From contig DUOL01000157.1 in assembly GCA_012838875.1 (NCBI GenBank), positions 1-19,692 of the forward strand: a stretch of 19,692 nucleotides of DNA, in the 5' to 3' direction. Both the position numbers and the translations under genes were made by a program. Of this stretch, positions 7,534 to 14,011 are shown piece after piece. The notes under the pieces are model-generated. The model was not told the origin of the DNA. It saw nothing but the letters and a program-made list of their open reading frames with translations, and searched no databases. Numbering within the stretch: position 1 is the stretch's first letter; each line of letters starts with the position of its first letter. The DNA is from Bacteroidales bacterium (GTDB taxonomy: Bacteria > Bacteroidota > Bacteroidia > Bacteroidales > WCHB1-69).

Positions 7534-8388
7534 TTAATATGTTTCAAAGCTATTTGTTCTTCGCCAAAAGAGAATTAGTATAATTCCAAATAGCATACCT
7601 CCTAAGTGTGCAAAGTGTGCAATCCCGTCGCCGGTACCGGCAATGCCGTATACTAATTCCAGGAGACCGTAGGCGATAACAAACCATTTTGCCTTGATTG
7701 GGAAAAGGAAATAGAGATAAATTCGAGCATTTGGAAACATCATGCCAAAGGCGAGCAGCAGTCCGAAAACCGATCCCGAAGCACCGATTACATTAAAAGA
7801 ATTTAGAAAATGTTCGCGGTATTGTGTTATAAACGAGACACTTAAATTTTGTAATTGTAAATTATTGGGATCTTGTTGCCACTCTCTAAAGTACTGTTTG
7901 AAATTTTGATATTGCGAATAGATATCGCCGGAATATTGATGAATATGGAAGCGGTGATTTTGTGTTAAATCAATCAGGTGATTCAGTGAGGGGTCGTGCA
8001 AGAATATTTCCATCAACTTCAGGTCACTATTAATTTGGAAGTAGATAACAATATAATGTATAAGTGCGGCACCAATACCGGTTACAAGGTAATAAATAAG
8101 CAGTCTTTTTCCGCCCCATACGTTTTCGATGGCACTACCGAACATCCAGAGGGCAAACATATTGAAAAAGATATGTCCGAAGTTCCCGTGCATGAACATG
8201 TAAGTAAATATCTGCCATATATGAAAATCGGAAGCCCCAAAATAGTGCAGTCCCAAGGTTTTGTTCAGGTCAATGCCCAATTTGGCAAATGTTATCGAAG
8301 CAAGAAAAAAAAGCCCGTTGATGATAAGTAAATTCTTAACGACGGGTGGTAATAGATTAAAACCTTGAACGTGAATATTGTCAGACAT
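7534..8388 (-). CDS. Rhomboid family intramembrane serine protease (first of a tandem pair)
   Basis: A 284-residue polytopic protein. It has H-I-F-F-N-M (about 72-77, the conserved H-x3-N), a catalytic serine in G-A-S-G-S (Ser204) and a catalytic histidine in A-H-L-G-G (His261), so the protease should be active. Between the third hydrophobic segment and the serine motif it carries an insertion of about 80 soluble residues (roughly 119-198, with H-R-F-H-I-H-Q-Y and Q-N-F-K-Q-Y-F-R-E-W). The neighbouring rhomboids lack this insertion. Its start follows the tRNA cluster by about 65 bases. The second rhomboid begins 32 bases after its stop codon. Confidence 0.93.
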   Translation of the reverse strand: MSDNIHVQGFNLLPPVVKNLLIINGLFFLASITFAKLGIDLNKTLGLHYFGASDFHIWQIFTYMFMHGNFGHIFFNMFALWMFGSAIENVWGGKRLLIYYLVTGIGAALIHYIVIYFQINSDLKLMEIFLHDPSLNHLIDLTQNHRFHIHQYSGDIYSQYQNFKQYFREWQQDPNNLQLQNLSVSFITQYREHFLNSFNVIGASGSVFGLLLAFGMMFPNARIYLYFLFPIKAKWFVIAYGLLELVYGIAGTGDGIAHFAHLGGMLFGIILILFWRRTNSFETY

Positions 8389-8453
8389 TGTAAATTAGTT
8401 GCAGGGCATTGGAAGGTAGCTTAGAACTATAAAAATAAGCTAACGAACTAAAT

Positions 8454-8529
8454 TGGAGCGGAAGACGGGTCTCGAACCCGCTACCTACAGCTTGGAAGGC
8501 TGTCGCTCTACCAAATGAGCTACTTCCGC
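8454..8529 (-). tRNA. tRNA-Gly (anticodon TCC)
   Basis: The minus strand folds as a complete cloverleaf: acceptor GCGGAAG with CTTCCGC, D arm GCTC/GAGC, anticodon loop CTTCCAA giving TCC, and a T arm with TTCGAGA. The 3' end TCCA is encoded (discriminator T plus CCA), unlike the two neighbouring tRNAs. It is the last of three tRNAs in the minus-strand cluster. Confidence 0.96.
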
Positions 8530-8537
8530 AAATGGAG

Positions 8538-8619
8538 TGGGAGAGGAAGGATTCGAACCTCCGAAGGCTTCGCCAACAGATTTACAGTCTGCCCCATTTG
8601 ACCGCTCTGGTACTCTCCC
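8538..8619 (-). tRNA. tRNA-Tyr (anticodon GTA)
   Basis: The minus strand gives acceptor GGGAGAG with CTCTCCC, anticodon loop CTGTAAA giving GTA, and the long variable arm expected of bacterial tRNA-Tyr (a class II tRNA). The T loop TTCGAAT is present. The discriminator is A, and no CCA is encoded immediately after it. It lies 8 bases from tRNA-Gly and 9 bases from tRNA-Thr. Confidence 0.96.
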
Positions 8620-8628
8620 AACGTAAAG

Positions 8629-8702
8629 AGCCGGTGGACGGATTCGAACCGCCGACCAGCTGATTACAAATCAGCTGCTCTGGCCAACTGAGCTACACCG
8701 GC
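8629..8702 (-). tRNA. tRNA-Thr (anticodon TGT)
   Basis: The minus strand gives acceptor GCCGGTG with CACCGGC, D arm GCTC/GAGC, anticodon loop TTTGTAA giving TGT between the stem halves GCTGA and TCAGC, and T loop TTCGAAT. The discriminator is T; CCA is not encoded. It is the first tRNA of the cluster, about 70 bases downstream of a candidate promoter box. Confidence 0.96.
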
Positions 8703-8770
8703 TTTTATTTTGTTGTTTTGGAAAAATTTCAAATAACCTACCTGATAATTGTTTTTTCAAAATCAGGTTG

Positions 8771-8778
8771 CAAAAATA
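8771..8778 (-). promoter_or_regulatory. Bacteroidota -7 box for the tRNA cluster
   Basis: The minus strand reads TATTTTTG (TAnnTTTG), about 68 bases before the 5' end of tRNA-Thr, in the gap between mnmD and the tRNAs. An inverted repeat (ACCTGAT with ATCAGGT) lies between this box and the tRNA. No convincing -33 element is seen. Confidence 0.4.
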
Positions 8779-8853
8779 GTGTTTTTTTCTATATTTAGCC
8801 TCTTTTTAGAGTTTTTTTTGTAAAAAAAGTGTAACTTGGTGAATGGTAGTATT

Positions 8854-9522
8854 TTATTTTTTGACACAACAGGTCATTTCACGCTTCCCGAGCGCCCCAG
8901 GAATCGCTTTTACCTCAAACCCCGCCGCTCTCATGCTTCGTTTTACACTTCCTTTCGCACAATAGGTTACCAAAATGCCACCTATTTTCATAGTTGCAAG
9001 GATTTTTGCAAATATCTCCCTTTCCCATAATTCGGGTTGTACCGTAGGACTAAAGGCATCAAAATAGACTAAATCATAGAAATTTCTTTTTAGTGAGCTT
9101 GTTTGCAACGTCTCTATCCGTTTTTTGAAATAGAAATTTGGGGAAAGTTCACGTTCATTATTATTGTCGCTATGCATTTCTAAGAAAGGTTGTAAATATT
9201 TTTCATCAAACAACGTTCCGTAATTGAGACTTTTTACCTCGCTTAATGAAAGTGGATAAGCTTCTATCGTGTGGTAATAGATAGTGCGTTCTTTTTGGTG
9301 TGCGAGCGTTAATAGGGCATTTAAGCCCGTTCCAAACCCCATTTCTAATATGCAAAGTGTAGACGTGTCCGAAAAAGTGTTTAAACCGTTATGAATGTAA
9401 ATGTGCAAAGACTCTTGAAGAGCTCCGTATTTAGAGTGAAATTGTTCGTTAATATCGTTTAAACGAAAAGATGATGAACCGTCATGCGTAATATAATGTT
9501 GGCGATGAAAAAAATCAATCAT
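8854..9522 (-). CDS. mnmD: tRNA (5-methylaminomethyl-2-thiouridine)(34)-methyltransferase MnmD
   Basis: A 222-residue stand-alone homologue of the N-terminal methyltransferase domain of MnmC. It uses S-adenosylmethionine for the last methylation of the mnm5s2U wobble base in certain tRNAs. The SAM-binding motif is L-E-M-G-F-G-T-G-L-N (about 59-68). The family signature F-D-A-F-S-P-T-V-Q-P-E-L-W lies at about 151-163, followed by G-G-I-L-V-T-Y-C-A-K-G-S-V-K-R and the closing G-K-R-E-M-T. The FAD-dependent oxidase half of MnmC is absent, as usual in Bacteroidota. The start codon overlaps the end of porQ by 8 bases (AATGATTGA), which implies translational coupling. The association with porQ is probably positional only. 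Confidence 0.9.
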   Translation of the reverse strand: MIDFFHRQHYITHDGSSSFRLNDINEQFHSKYGALQESLHIYIHNGLNTFSDTSTLCILEMGFGTGLNALLTLAHQKERTIYYHTIEAYPLSLSEVKSLNYGTLFDEKYLQPFLEMHSDNNNERELSPNFYFKKRIETLQTSSLKRNFYDLVYFDAFSPTVQPELWEREIFAKILATMKIGGILVTYCAKGSVKRSMRAAGFEVKAIPGALGKREMTCCVKK

Positions 9523-10612
9523 TGAGACGCTGGAGTTTAGTAGCTTTTTTTTGTTGTACGACTTCTGAAAATTGCTGAATATTCATGGTAAAGGTAAAGT
9601 AGTTCGGCGTTGCTCCTGCGGCAAAATGAGCTCGCGAAAAAGCAAACTGCATGCCATAAAGCTCAATTGAAAAACCGTAGGAGAAACCGGCAAGACTGCG
9701 TGCCTGGGGAATCTTCATCTCTTGATGTCGGTTTTGATTATAGGCAAGTTGGAGAGATAGGTATTTAACGGGCAAAATCTCAATTCCAAATACAAAATGG
9801 CGGAACATATTATCGAAGAAGTGGGCTACCGCTTTTGGTTTTTTAGGTTTTCCGGTTATTCCGTCAATTTTTAATAATGGATTATCGTCTCCGATGTAGC
9901 TCATATTCCATTTATAAAGTGAATGGAGCGTAATATGATAACGAATCGGGAGATGTTCTAAGCGTTGCGAAAAAGCAAGCTGAATATCAAAAGGTAAAGG
10001 TTCAAAATTCCCGTTAGTATATGGTTTTAGTTGTGAGCCGATATTTTTAACTAATAAACTTAATGAAATTTGTTTTTTGCTGTTAAAATAAGAGGCAGCG
10101 ACATCGGTTGCTATGCCTAACGAATTGTACGATTCATAAGTTGAATATATCAATTTTAAATTGGCACCGATGGAGAAATTACTATCCAAGGCTCTGCCCC
10201 AGCCGGTAGCAAGGATATAATCGCCCGCACTAAAACGCCCGTAACTGTTACTGCTTTCATCAGTATGAAGAAAAGTGCCGTAACCGACTGCTTGTAACGA
10301 AAAAAGAAATGACCCTGCCTTTTTGAAATTATAAGAATAGGCTACGTTGCCATAAGAAGTTGTCGTAAAATAATCACAAAAGTTGATTGCAAGAGTGTTA
10401 TGTAGCAAAGGAGAAATATAAGAAGGATTTATTTGTGCTAATGAGATATCGTTATCCTTAATTGATACAAGATTCCCTCCCAAAGCCGCATAGCGAGCGG
10501 AATTGCTAAAATTGAGAAAAGGATAAACATAGCGCCCTCCAATTTGTCCTTTTACTACATCAATCTTAAAAAGTAGTAGCATGAGAAGAAAAAAAGACAG
10601 GATTTTTTTCAT
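9515..10612 (-). CDS. porQ: Type IX secretion system protein PorQ
   Basis: A protein of about 365 residues with a cleavable signal peptide (M-K-K-I-L-S-F-F through V-V-K-G-Q). It is followed by beta-barrel repeats including Y-P-F-L-N-F-S-N-S-A-R-Y-A-A-L-G-G, the characteristic PorQ opening, and later F-R-H-F-V-F-G-I-E. PorQ is an outer-membrane barrel of the Bacteroidota type IX secretion system and in Porphyromonas gingivalis is needed for that export with PorU/PorV/PorZ attachment. An in-frame ATG at 10630 would add six residues before the signal peptide. The promoter box at 10628-10635 overlaps that codon, so the start at 10612 is preferred. Its stop overlaps the mnmD start. Confidence 0.9.
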   Translation of the reverse strand: MKKILSFFLLMLLLFKIDVVKGQIGGRYVYPFLNFSNSARYAALGGNLVSIKDNDISLAQINPSYISPLLHNTLAINFCDYFTTTSYGNVAYSYNFKKAGSFLFSLQAVGYGTFLHTDESSNSYGRFSAGDYILATGWGRALDSNFSIGANLKLIYSTYESYNSLGIATDVAASYFNSKKQISLSLLVKNIGSQLKPYTNGNFEPLPFDIQLAFSQRLEHLPIRYHITLHSLYKWNMSYIGDDNPLLKIDGITGKPKKPKAVAHFFDNMFRHFVFGIEILPVKYLSLQLAYNQNRHQEMKIPQARSLAGFSYGFSIELYGMQFAFSRAHFAAGATPNYFTFTMNIQQFSEVVQQKKATKLQRLND

Positions 10613-10627
10613 TAAATATCTTTTTTG

Positions 10628-10635
10628 CAAAAATA
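10628..10635 (-). promoter_or_regulatory. Bacteroidota -7 box for porQ-mnmD
   Basis: The minus strand reads TATTTTTG, 16 bases before the preferred porQ start at 10612. A minus-strand TTTG (10653-10656 on the plus strand as CAAA) lies 17 bases further upstream and could be the -33 element. The position argues against the longer porQ start at 10630. Confidence 0.5.
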
Positions 10636-10769
10636 AATGATTTCCTTAATATCAAATATTTTTCGCCGTTATCTTTTCAATAATAAAACAATTTCGAATT
10701 TTAAAACGTTGTTATAGTGGTTTTTATTCTAAAAATGTTCATAAATATTTTTTCTATTGGAATTAATAT

Positions 10770-10777
10770 TATTTTTG
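10770..10777 (+). promoter_or_regulatory. Bacteroidota -7 box for the DUF151 gene
   Basis: TATTTTTG lies 23 bases before the ATG at 10801, in the divergent region shared with porQ. The -33 position shows no clear TTTG. Confidence 0.45.
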
Positions 10778-10790
10778 ATTCAAAATAGTT

Positions 10791-10796
10791 AGGAGG
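10791..10796 (+). promoter_or_regulatory. Strong Shine-Dalgarno AGGAGG
   Basis: A perfect AGGAGG with a 4-base A spacer before the ATG at 10801. Bacteroidota genes usually lack such a site, and the other starts checked here have nothing comparable. It fixes the start of the DUF151 gene. Confidence 0.7.
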
Positions 10797-10800
10797 AAAA

Positions 10801-11409
10801 ATGGAGCATATTGAATTAAAAGTATCTGATATTCAGAGTTCTCAAACACAAGGAGAAGCATTTGTTCTGTTGCTTAAGGAGAAAAGCGGGGAGCGTTTTG
10901 TGCCTATTGTTATCGGGATTGGTGAAGCGAGGGCAGTAGTTTTTGAATTGAATAAGATACAGCCTCACCGTCCGGGACCGCACGACCTTTTTCAACAATT
11001 GATTCGCATAGCCGATTTTCAGTTTAAAAAGGTGGTTATTTGGAAATTTGAAGCCGGTGTTTTTTTTGCCAATCTTTATATTGAAAATAGAGAAGGGGAG
11101 GAAGTTATTGTAGATGCACGAACCTCGGACGCCGTAACGTTATCGCTCAAATTTGAAACACCGATTTTTATGGATAAGGCAGTATTCGAAAAAACTGCTA
11201 TTATCTCTAAGACGAAGCATGCTCATAATATAGATGAAAAACAGGAAAATGGTGATGAAGTTGAAGCTTATGACCATTTTGTAGAAAGAAAATTAGAGGA
11301 GATGTCAAATTCCGAATTGCAAAATCTCTTGGAGGGAGCTGTAGATAGCGAAGATTTTGAATTAGCTTCCAAGATTCACGAAGAAATTAAAAAACGCGAA
11401 ACATCCTAA
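10801..11409 (+). CDS. Bifunctional nuclease family protein (DUF151) with UVR tail
   Basis: A 202-residue cytoplasmic protein. The first 135 residues are the DUF151 / bifunctional nuclease domain. Recognisable parts are the opening L-K-V-S-D-I-Q-S-S-Q-T-Q-G-E-A-F-V-L-L-L, the segment F-V-P-I-V-I-G-I-G-E-A, the segment R-P-G-P-H-D-L-F-Q-Q-L and the segment V-D-A-R-T-S-D-A-V-T-L-S-L. The last 35 residues, including L-L-E-G-A-V-D-S-E-D-F-E-L-A-S-K-I-H-E-E-I, form a UvrB/UvrC-type UVR helical hairpin, a common arrangement in Bacteroidota. The biochemical role in bacteria is not well established. The start is fixed by a perfect AGGAGG. It is transcribed alone on the plus strand, divergent from porQ and followed by the GC-rich element. 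Confidence 0.9.
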   Translation: MEHIELKVSDIQSSQTQGEAFVLLLKEKSGERFVPIVIGIGEARAVVFELNKIQPHRPGPHDLFQQLIRIADFQFKKVVIWKFEAGVFFANLYIENREGEEVIVDARTSDAVTLSLKFETPIFMDKAVFEKTAIISKTKHAHNIDEKQENGDEVEAYDHFVERKLEEMSNSELQNLLEGAVDSEDFELASKIHEEIKKRETS

Positions 11410-11560
11410 CCGCTTTTCTAAATCAGAAATTTATATCTACCTATAAATCAATTATATTAAAAATTGTAATTGAAAAAAGTCGCAAATTCGCCCCTATACG
11501 ACACTATATTTTTCTATTTCAGAGCTTTTCATAAGAATAATTACTATTTTAATTTTTATC

Positions 11561-11780
11561 AGGGCGTGCCTCCTCGCTGCGCTCGGGGTCGGCGCCCGGT
11601 TCCAAGTCCGCGGGCACAAGCCGTGGGGACGCAAAGCGGCAAAAAGAGCTTACAAGCTCGCTTTTTTGCCGCTGCGTCCCCAGCGGCTTCCGCCCTTGCG
11701 GGCTTTCCACCTAAGCGCCTCACGCAACCAACGTGTTCGTGCAGAGCCATTTAAGTCCAAAACGGAGAGCGGAAAGTGAA
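11561..11780 (-). repeat. GC-rich structured intergenic element, copy 2 (complete, inverted)
   Basis: On the minus strand this reads the same way as copy 3. It has TTAAATGGCTCTG, then GTTGG(T/C)TGCGTGAGG, then GGTGGAAAGCCCGCAAGGGC, a long hairpin, CGCGGACTTGGAACC and finally CACGCCCT. The core is 11561-11755; weaker similarity runs on to TTCACTTTC (plus-strand 11772-11780). The central hairpin spans 11618-11689: AAGCCG with CGGCTT, TGGGGACGC with GCGTCCCC, AAGCGGCAAAAA with its complement, and GAGCT with AGCTC. The AGGGCG end is 151 bases past the stop codon of the DUF151 gene. A spurious minus-strand frame across it is not credited as a gene. Confidence 0.9.
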
Positions 11781-11801
11781 CCCCGAAGGGATTCATTTTC
11801 C
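11771..11801. repeat. Hairpin next to element copy 2
   Basis: GGAAAGTGAA pairs with TTCATTTTCC (ten pairs, one of them G-T) around a short C- and G-rich inner segment. It overlaps the outer margin of element copy 2 and lies between the element and the transposase remnant. No T-run follows on either strand, so it is not a classical terminator. Confidence 0.55.
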
Positions 11802-11848
11802 ACTACCAGTCTTTAACTTATTGAATGTAAGTAATTTATAAAAATCTC

Positions 11849-12007
11849 TTATAGCCCCGAGCCATGGCTGATGATGTTTTCTAAAATTTTATTGTACAGA
11901 AATAGTGAACTTTGAGTTTTATACACTTTTTTGGACATTCCCCCATTTTCAGAAACTTCTTTTAAAACAGCCAATTTTTGCTCTAGGGTAAAATCTCTTT
12001 TCTTCAT
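11849..12007 (-). pseudogene. Remnant of an IS3-type transposase OrfA
   Basis: A 52-codon frame starting with ATG at 12007 encodes M-K-K-R-D-F-T-L-E-Q-K-L-A-V-L-K-E-V-S-E-N-G, which matches the helix-turn-helix opening of IS3/IS150-type OrfA proteins. After about 22 residues the sequence stops resembling the family and ends at a TAA. A full OrfA would be about twice as long, and no OrfB (DDE catalytic part) is present. Upstream, GGACAAAATTATAG (about 12036-12049) looks like leftover insertion-sequence end or leader. I read this as a truncated insertion-sequence fragment, not a working gene. It lies inside the segment enclosed by element copies 2 and 3. Confidence 0.65.
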
Positions 12008-12166
12008 AAAAACAAAATTAATTATATTTTTTAAACTATAATTTTGTCCGATGAATTAGGGGGCTAAAATATTTTATAGTCAATCTTTGCTTTAATTTTA
12101 AAATTACTTTTGATAATCGGATGATTCTTTTGATAACTCCTCATTTGGTGTGTTACTGCTAACCTT

Positions 12167-12532
12167 CTACCACTCATCAGATACCAGACAAATTTCTGGT
12201 ACATATTTTTCTTTGAACCATTCTGGAATAATTACCTTTTTTGAAATTATACCATATTCACATCCGTCAAAACCTTCAAACAATAAAACGTCATTTTTCC
12301 TTATTTCAATTTTTTGTAAATACATACTAAAAGATGCCTCAAATTCTTGTCTAATAAATATTTCTTTACTATTTTTATCAAGGATCAATAGCTCAAAATA
12401 ATCAAAATCCGATTTTTGAAGCATCTCTTTAATAGCTAAATTTTCAAGACTTGGTGCCTGAATAAAACATTCTATTTTTTCTGGAAGAATATTCAGTACA
12501 TCTATTATAAAACCATTTTTATTTTGCTCCAT
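12167..12532 (-). CDS. Unrecognised 121-residue protein, candidate immunity protein
   Basis: I do not recognise the family. The protein is soluble-looking with no signal peptide, has mixed alpha/beta character and is acidic overall (many Glu/Asp, ending V-S-D-E-W). It contains F-D-Y-F-E-L-L-I-L-D and L-L-F-E-G-F-D-G-C-E-Y-G. The gene follows the Rhs toxin tip on the same strand; the gap is about 40 bases if the toxin's frameshifted tail is included. Immunity genes for polymorphic toxins usually sit exactly there, so an immunity role is a reasonable inference from position and size. Nothing in the sequence itself proves it. Confidence 0.6.
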   Translation of the reverse strand: MEQNKNGFIIDVLNILPEKIECFIQAPSLENLAIKEMLQKSDFDYFELLILDKNSKEIFIRQEFEASFSMYLQKIEIRKNDVLLFEGFDGCEYGIISKKVIIPEWFKEKYVPEICLVSDEW

Positions 12533-12572
12533 TTATTCCAATATTTTATTTCCACTATTTGGAAGTACTTTT

Positions 12573-12638
12573 TTATTTAGGTACAAAATCAACATTTATA
12601 TACCTTTGAGGAGTTACCTCTTTTCCACCTACTTCTTT
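12573..12638 (-). other. Out-of-frame tail of the Rhs toxin tip
   Basis: Just before the in-frame TAG of the toxin tip, the alternative minus-strand frame continues as E-V-G-G-K-E-V-T-P-Q-R-Y-I-N-V-D-F-V-P-K and then TAA at 12573-12575. Restoring one A in the CCAAAG run at about 12635-12640 would join the frames as I-P-K-E-V-G-G-K. The joined product ends 40 bases before the candidate immunity gene. This suggests a single-base deletion or a sequencing error. Confidence 0.6.
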
Positions 12639-13267
12639 GGTATCGTATGGGACTCTATCCTAAAGTCTAGTTTTTGAGTACCCTTTTGAAACGTCATATT
12701 AATCTCTTGTGTCGGATTTAAAGGATTTACCTTAACAGTTCCTCCTTGTACCTTAATATCATCAAGTGTATTAAGCACCTTTTGAACATTTGGACTTACT
12801 CCTTGGATAACTTCTGCCCCAACTTTTATCCCTGTGGATGATAATTCACCGATAGTACTCGTTGCACTTGTGGCTTTGGATATACCTGAAACAACTTCTG
12901 CTGTCCCGTCGGCAAATGCAAAACCACCTAAAATATTACCTGTAATGGATGTAATTTTTTCTCCATTACCACTTTTAATTGCTTCAAAACTATCGCTTAT
13001 CAAATTTTCTATTGCTTCTACCGTTTCTTTAGGATGAATAATCAAATCTAATCCATCTTTAAATCCATTCCAAAGTCTTTTAATGTAAGCCTTTGTCATT
13101 GGGAATTTTGGAAGATATTCATAAAACCTCCCTGTCGGATCAATAAACCTTACCGGATTATTCGCACAATAGGCATCGGGAGTTAAGTTCGGGTATTGGT
13201 CGCTTAGTGAGTCTACGCTATGCCAGATGTTTAGGTCGGGGTGGTATAAGTAAGGTAACGTTTCCAT
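12629..13267 (-). CDS. Rhs-family C-terminal toxin tip (orphan fragment)
   Basis: From ATG 13267 the product opens with L-Y-H-P-D-L-N-I-W-H-S-V-D and then Y-P-N-L-T-P-D-A-Y-C-A-N-N-P-V-R-F-I-D-P-T-G. This is the end of the Rhs repeat-associated core that precedes the variable toxin. The remaining ~170 residues are the variable C-terminal region, with a Gly/Ala/Ser/Thr-rich middle and the closing F-R-I-E-S-H-T-I-P-K-K. I do not recognise its toxin class. The thousand-plus residues of a normal Rhs protein are missing, so this is an orphan tip of the kind exchanged by recombination. A TACTTTTG box at 13289-13296 lies just before this start, which I prefer over ATG 13333. The frame seems broken near the end. 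Confidence 0.7.
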   Translation of the reverse strand: METLPYLYHPDLNIWHSVDSLSDQYPNLTPDAYCANNPVRFIDPTGRFYEYLPKFPMTKAYIKRLWNGFKDGLDLIIHPKETVEAIENLISDSFEAIKSGNGEKITSITGNILGGFAFADGTAEVVSGISKATSATSTIGELSSTGIKVGAEVIQGVSPNVQKVLNTLDDIKVQGGTVKVNPLNPTQEINMTFQKGTQKLDFRIESHTIPKK

Positions 13268-13288
13268 AATCTTTGAGGATTGATATGG

Positions 13289-13296
13289 CAAAAGTA
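13289..13296 (-). promoter_or_regulatory. Possible -7 box before the Rhs tip
   Basis: The minus strand reads TACTTTTG (TAnnTTTG), 22 bases before ATG 13267. If real, the orphan tip and its neighbour could be expressed without a full-length Rhs gene. No -33 element is seen at the usual spacing. Confidence 0.35.
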
Positions 13297-13351
13297 AATA
13301 AAAAAATGAAAGACTATGCTCATAATTAAACAATTCTCATTTCTTAATTTT

Positions 13352-13563
13352 TTCACTTTCTATTTTCAACTTAAATGGCTCTGTACAAGCAAGTTGGCTG
13401 CGTGAGGGCGCAGGTGGAAAGCCCGCAAGGGCGGAAGCCGATGGGGACGCAGCGGCAAAAAAGCGACTTTAGAAGCTCTTTTTGCCGCTTTGCGTCCCCA
13501 CGGCTTGCGACCGCGGACTTGGAACCGAAGACCGACCCCGAGCGTAGCGAGGGGGCACGCCCT
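13352..13563 (+). repeat. GC-rich structured intergenic element, copy 3 (complete)
   Basis: The core is 13370-13563, starting CTTAAATGGCTCTG and ending GGGGGCACGCCCT; weaker similarity to copy 2 begins at TTCACTTTC (13352). The central hairpin at 13436-13505 has AGCCG with CGGCT, TGGGGACGC with GCGTCCCCA, and AGCGGCAAAAA with its complement, closed by a CTTTAGAAG loop. A smaller GCCCGCAAGGGC hairpin precedes it. The CCCT end is 94 bases past the rpsT stop codon, beyond the rpsT terminator. It is in opposite orientation to copy 2, and the two enclose the transposase remnant, the candidate immunity gene and the Rhs tip. A plus-strand open frame across it is a product of the repeat. Confidence 0.9.
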
Positions 13564-13596
13564 GAAGAAAATGATGATTATTATTTTTACCTTTAT

Positions 13597-13634
13597 AAAA
13601 AAAAGAGACGTACCATAGTGATTGATACGTCTCT
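13597..13634 (-). terminator. Rho-independent terminator of rpsT
   Basis: On the minus strand a perfect 9-bp stem, AGAGACGTA with TACGTCTCT (plus-strand 13604-13612 and 13626-13634), has a 13-base loop. It is followed directly by a run of T (plus-strand A-run ending at 13603). It begins 24 bases after the rpsT stop codon and separates the gene from element copy 3. Confidence 0.9.
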
Positions 13635-13657
13635 CTTCTTATTAAAAATAAATATTT

Positions 13658-13909
13658 TTATAGGGCATTAACCTTTTTCATTAATCCCGATTTTAAATTG
13701 GCAGCTTTGTTTTTGTGAATAATCCCTCTTTTTGCAAGTTTATCAATTAAAGACATAACCTGAGGAAGTTTTTCGGTCGCTTCTGCTTTATCTTCCGTTA
13801 ATCTTATGTTTTTTAATGCATTACGCATTGTTTTAGCATGATATCTATTGGTTAATCTTTTTTTGTTACTTGAACGGATTCTCTTTAAAGCCGATTTGTG
13901 ATTTGCCAT
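13658..13909 (-). CDS. rpsT: 30S ribosomal protein S20 (bS20)
   Basis: An 83-residue, very basic protein starting M-A-N-H-K-S-A-L-K-R-I-R and containing L-T-N-R-Y-H-A-K-T-M-R-N-A-L-K. The conserved C-terminal part I-I-H-K-N-K-A-A-N-L-K-S-G-L is present. This is the helical bS20 protein, which binds 16S rRNA early in small-subunit assembly. The length is normal for the family. It has its own promoter box (13957-13964) and a clean terminator (13597-13634), so it is a single-gene transcript. Confidence 0.98.
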   Translation of the reverse strand: MANHKSALKRIRSSNKKRLTNRYHAKTMRNALKNIRLTEDKAEATEKLPQVMSLIDKLAKRGIIHKNKAANLKSGLMKKVNAL

Positions 13910-13956
13910 CTTGTTTCTCTATTTTTATTGTTTATTTTTTAATTATTATTGGGGTG

Positions 13957-13964
13957 CAAAAATA
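13957..13964 (-). promoter_or_regulatory. Bacteroidota -7 box for rpsT
   Basis: The minus strand reads TATTTTTG (TAnnTTTG), 48 bases before the rpsT start codon, leaving a leader of about 40 bases. bS20 is autoregulated in some bacteria; I see no specific structure in this leader. Confidence 0.45.
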
Positions 13965-14011
13965 ACAATTTTATTTGATATAATGAATAGTTTTAAAATC
14001 TTTTTTCTTTT

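Noticed and set aside
8417..8442. TAGCTTA / TAAGCTA hairpin after tRNA-Gly as a terminator
   Set aside because: Only 7 AT-rich pairs with a long loop, and no T-run follows on the minus strand.
11447..11474. TCAATTA / TAATTGA inverted repeat after the DUF151 gene as a terminator
   Set aside because: The stem has only one G-C pair and is followed by A, not T, on the plus strand; no convincing terminator was seen for this gene.
11559..11750. Minus-strand open frame of 63 codons across element copy 2
   Set aside because: It is created by the GC-rich repeat, starts at the conserved AAATGGCTCTG and is not conserved in length or sequence with the frame in copy 3.
12150..12401. Plus-strand open frame opposite the candidate immunity gene
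   Set aside because: It is antisense to a longer frame with better protein character and has no start signals.
13375..13671. Plus-strand open frame of 98 codons across element copy 3
   Set aside because: It shares only the repeat-derived M-A-L-x-x-x-V-G-C-V-R opening with copy 2, runs through the rpsT terminator and into the rpsT gene on the other strand.
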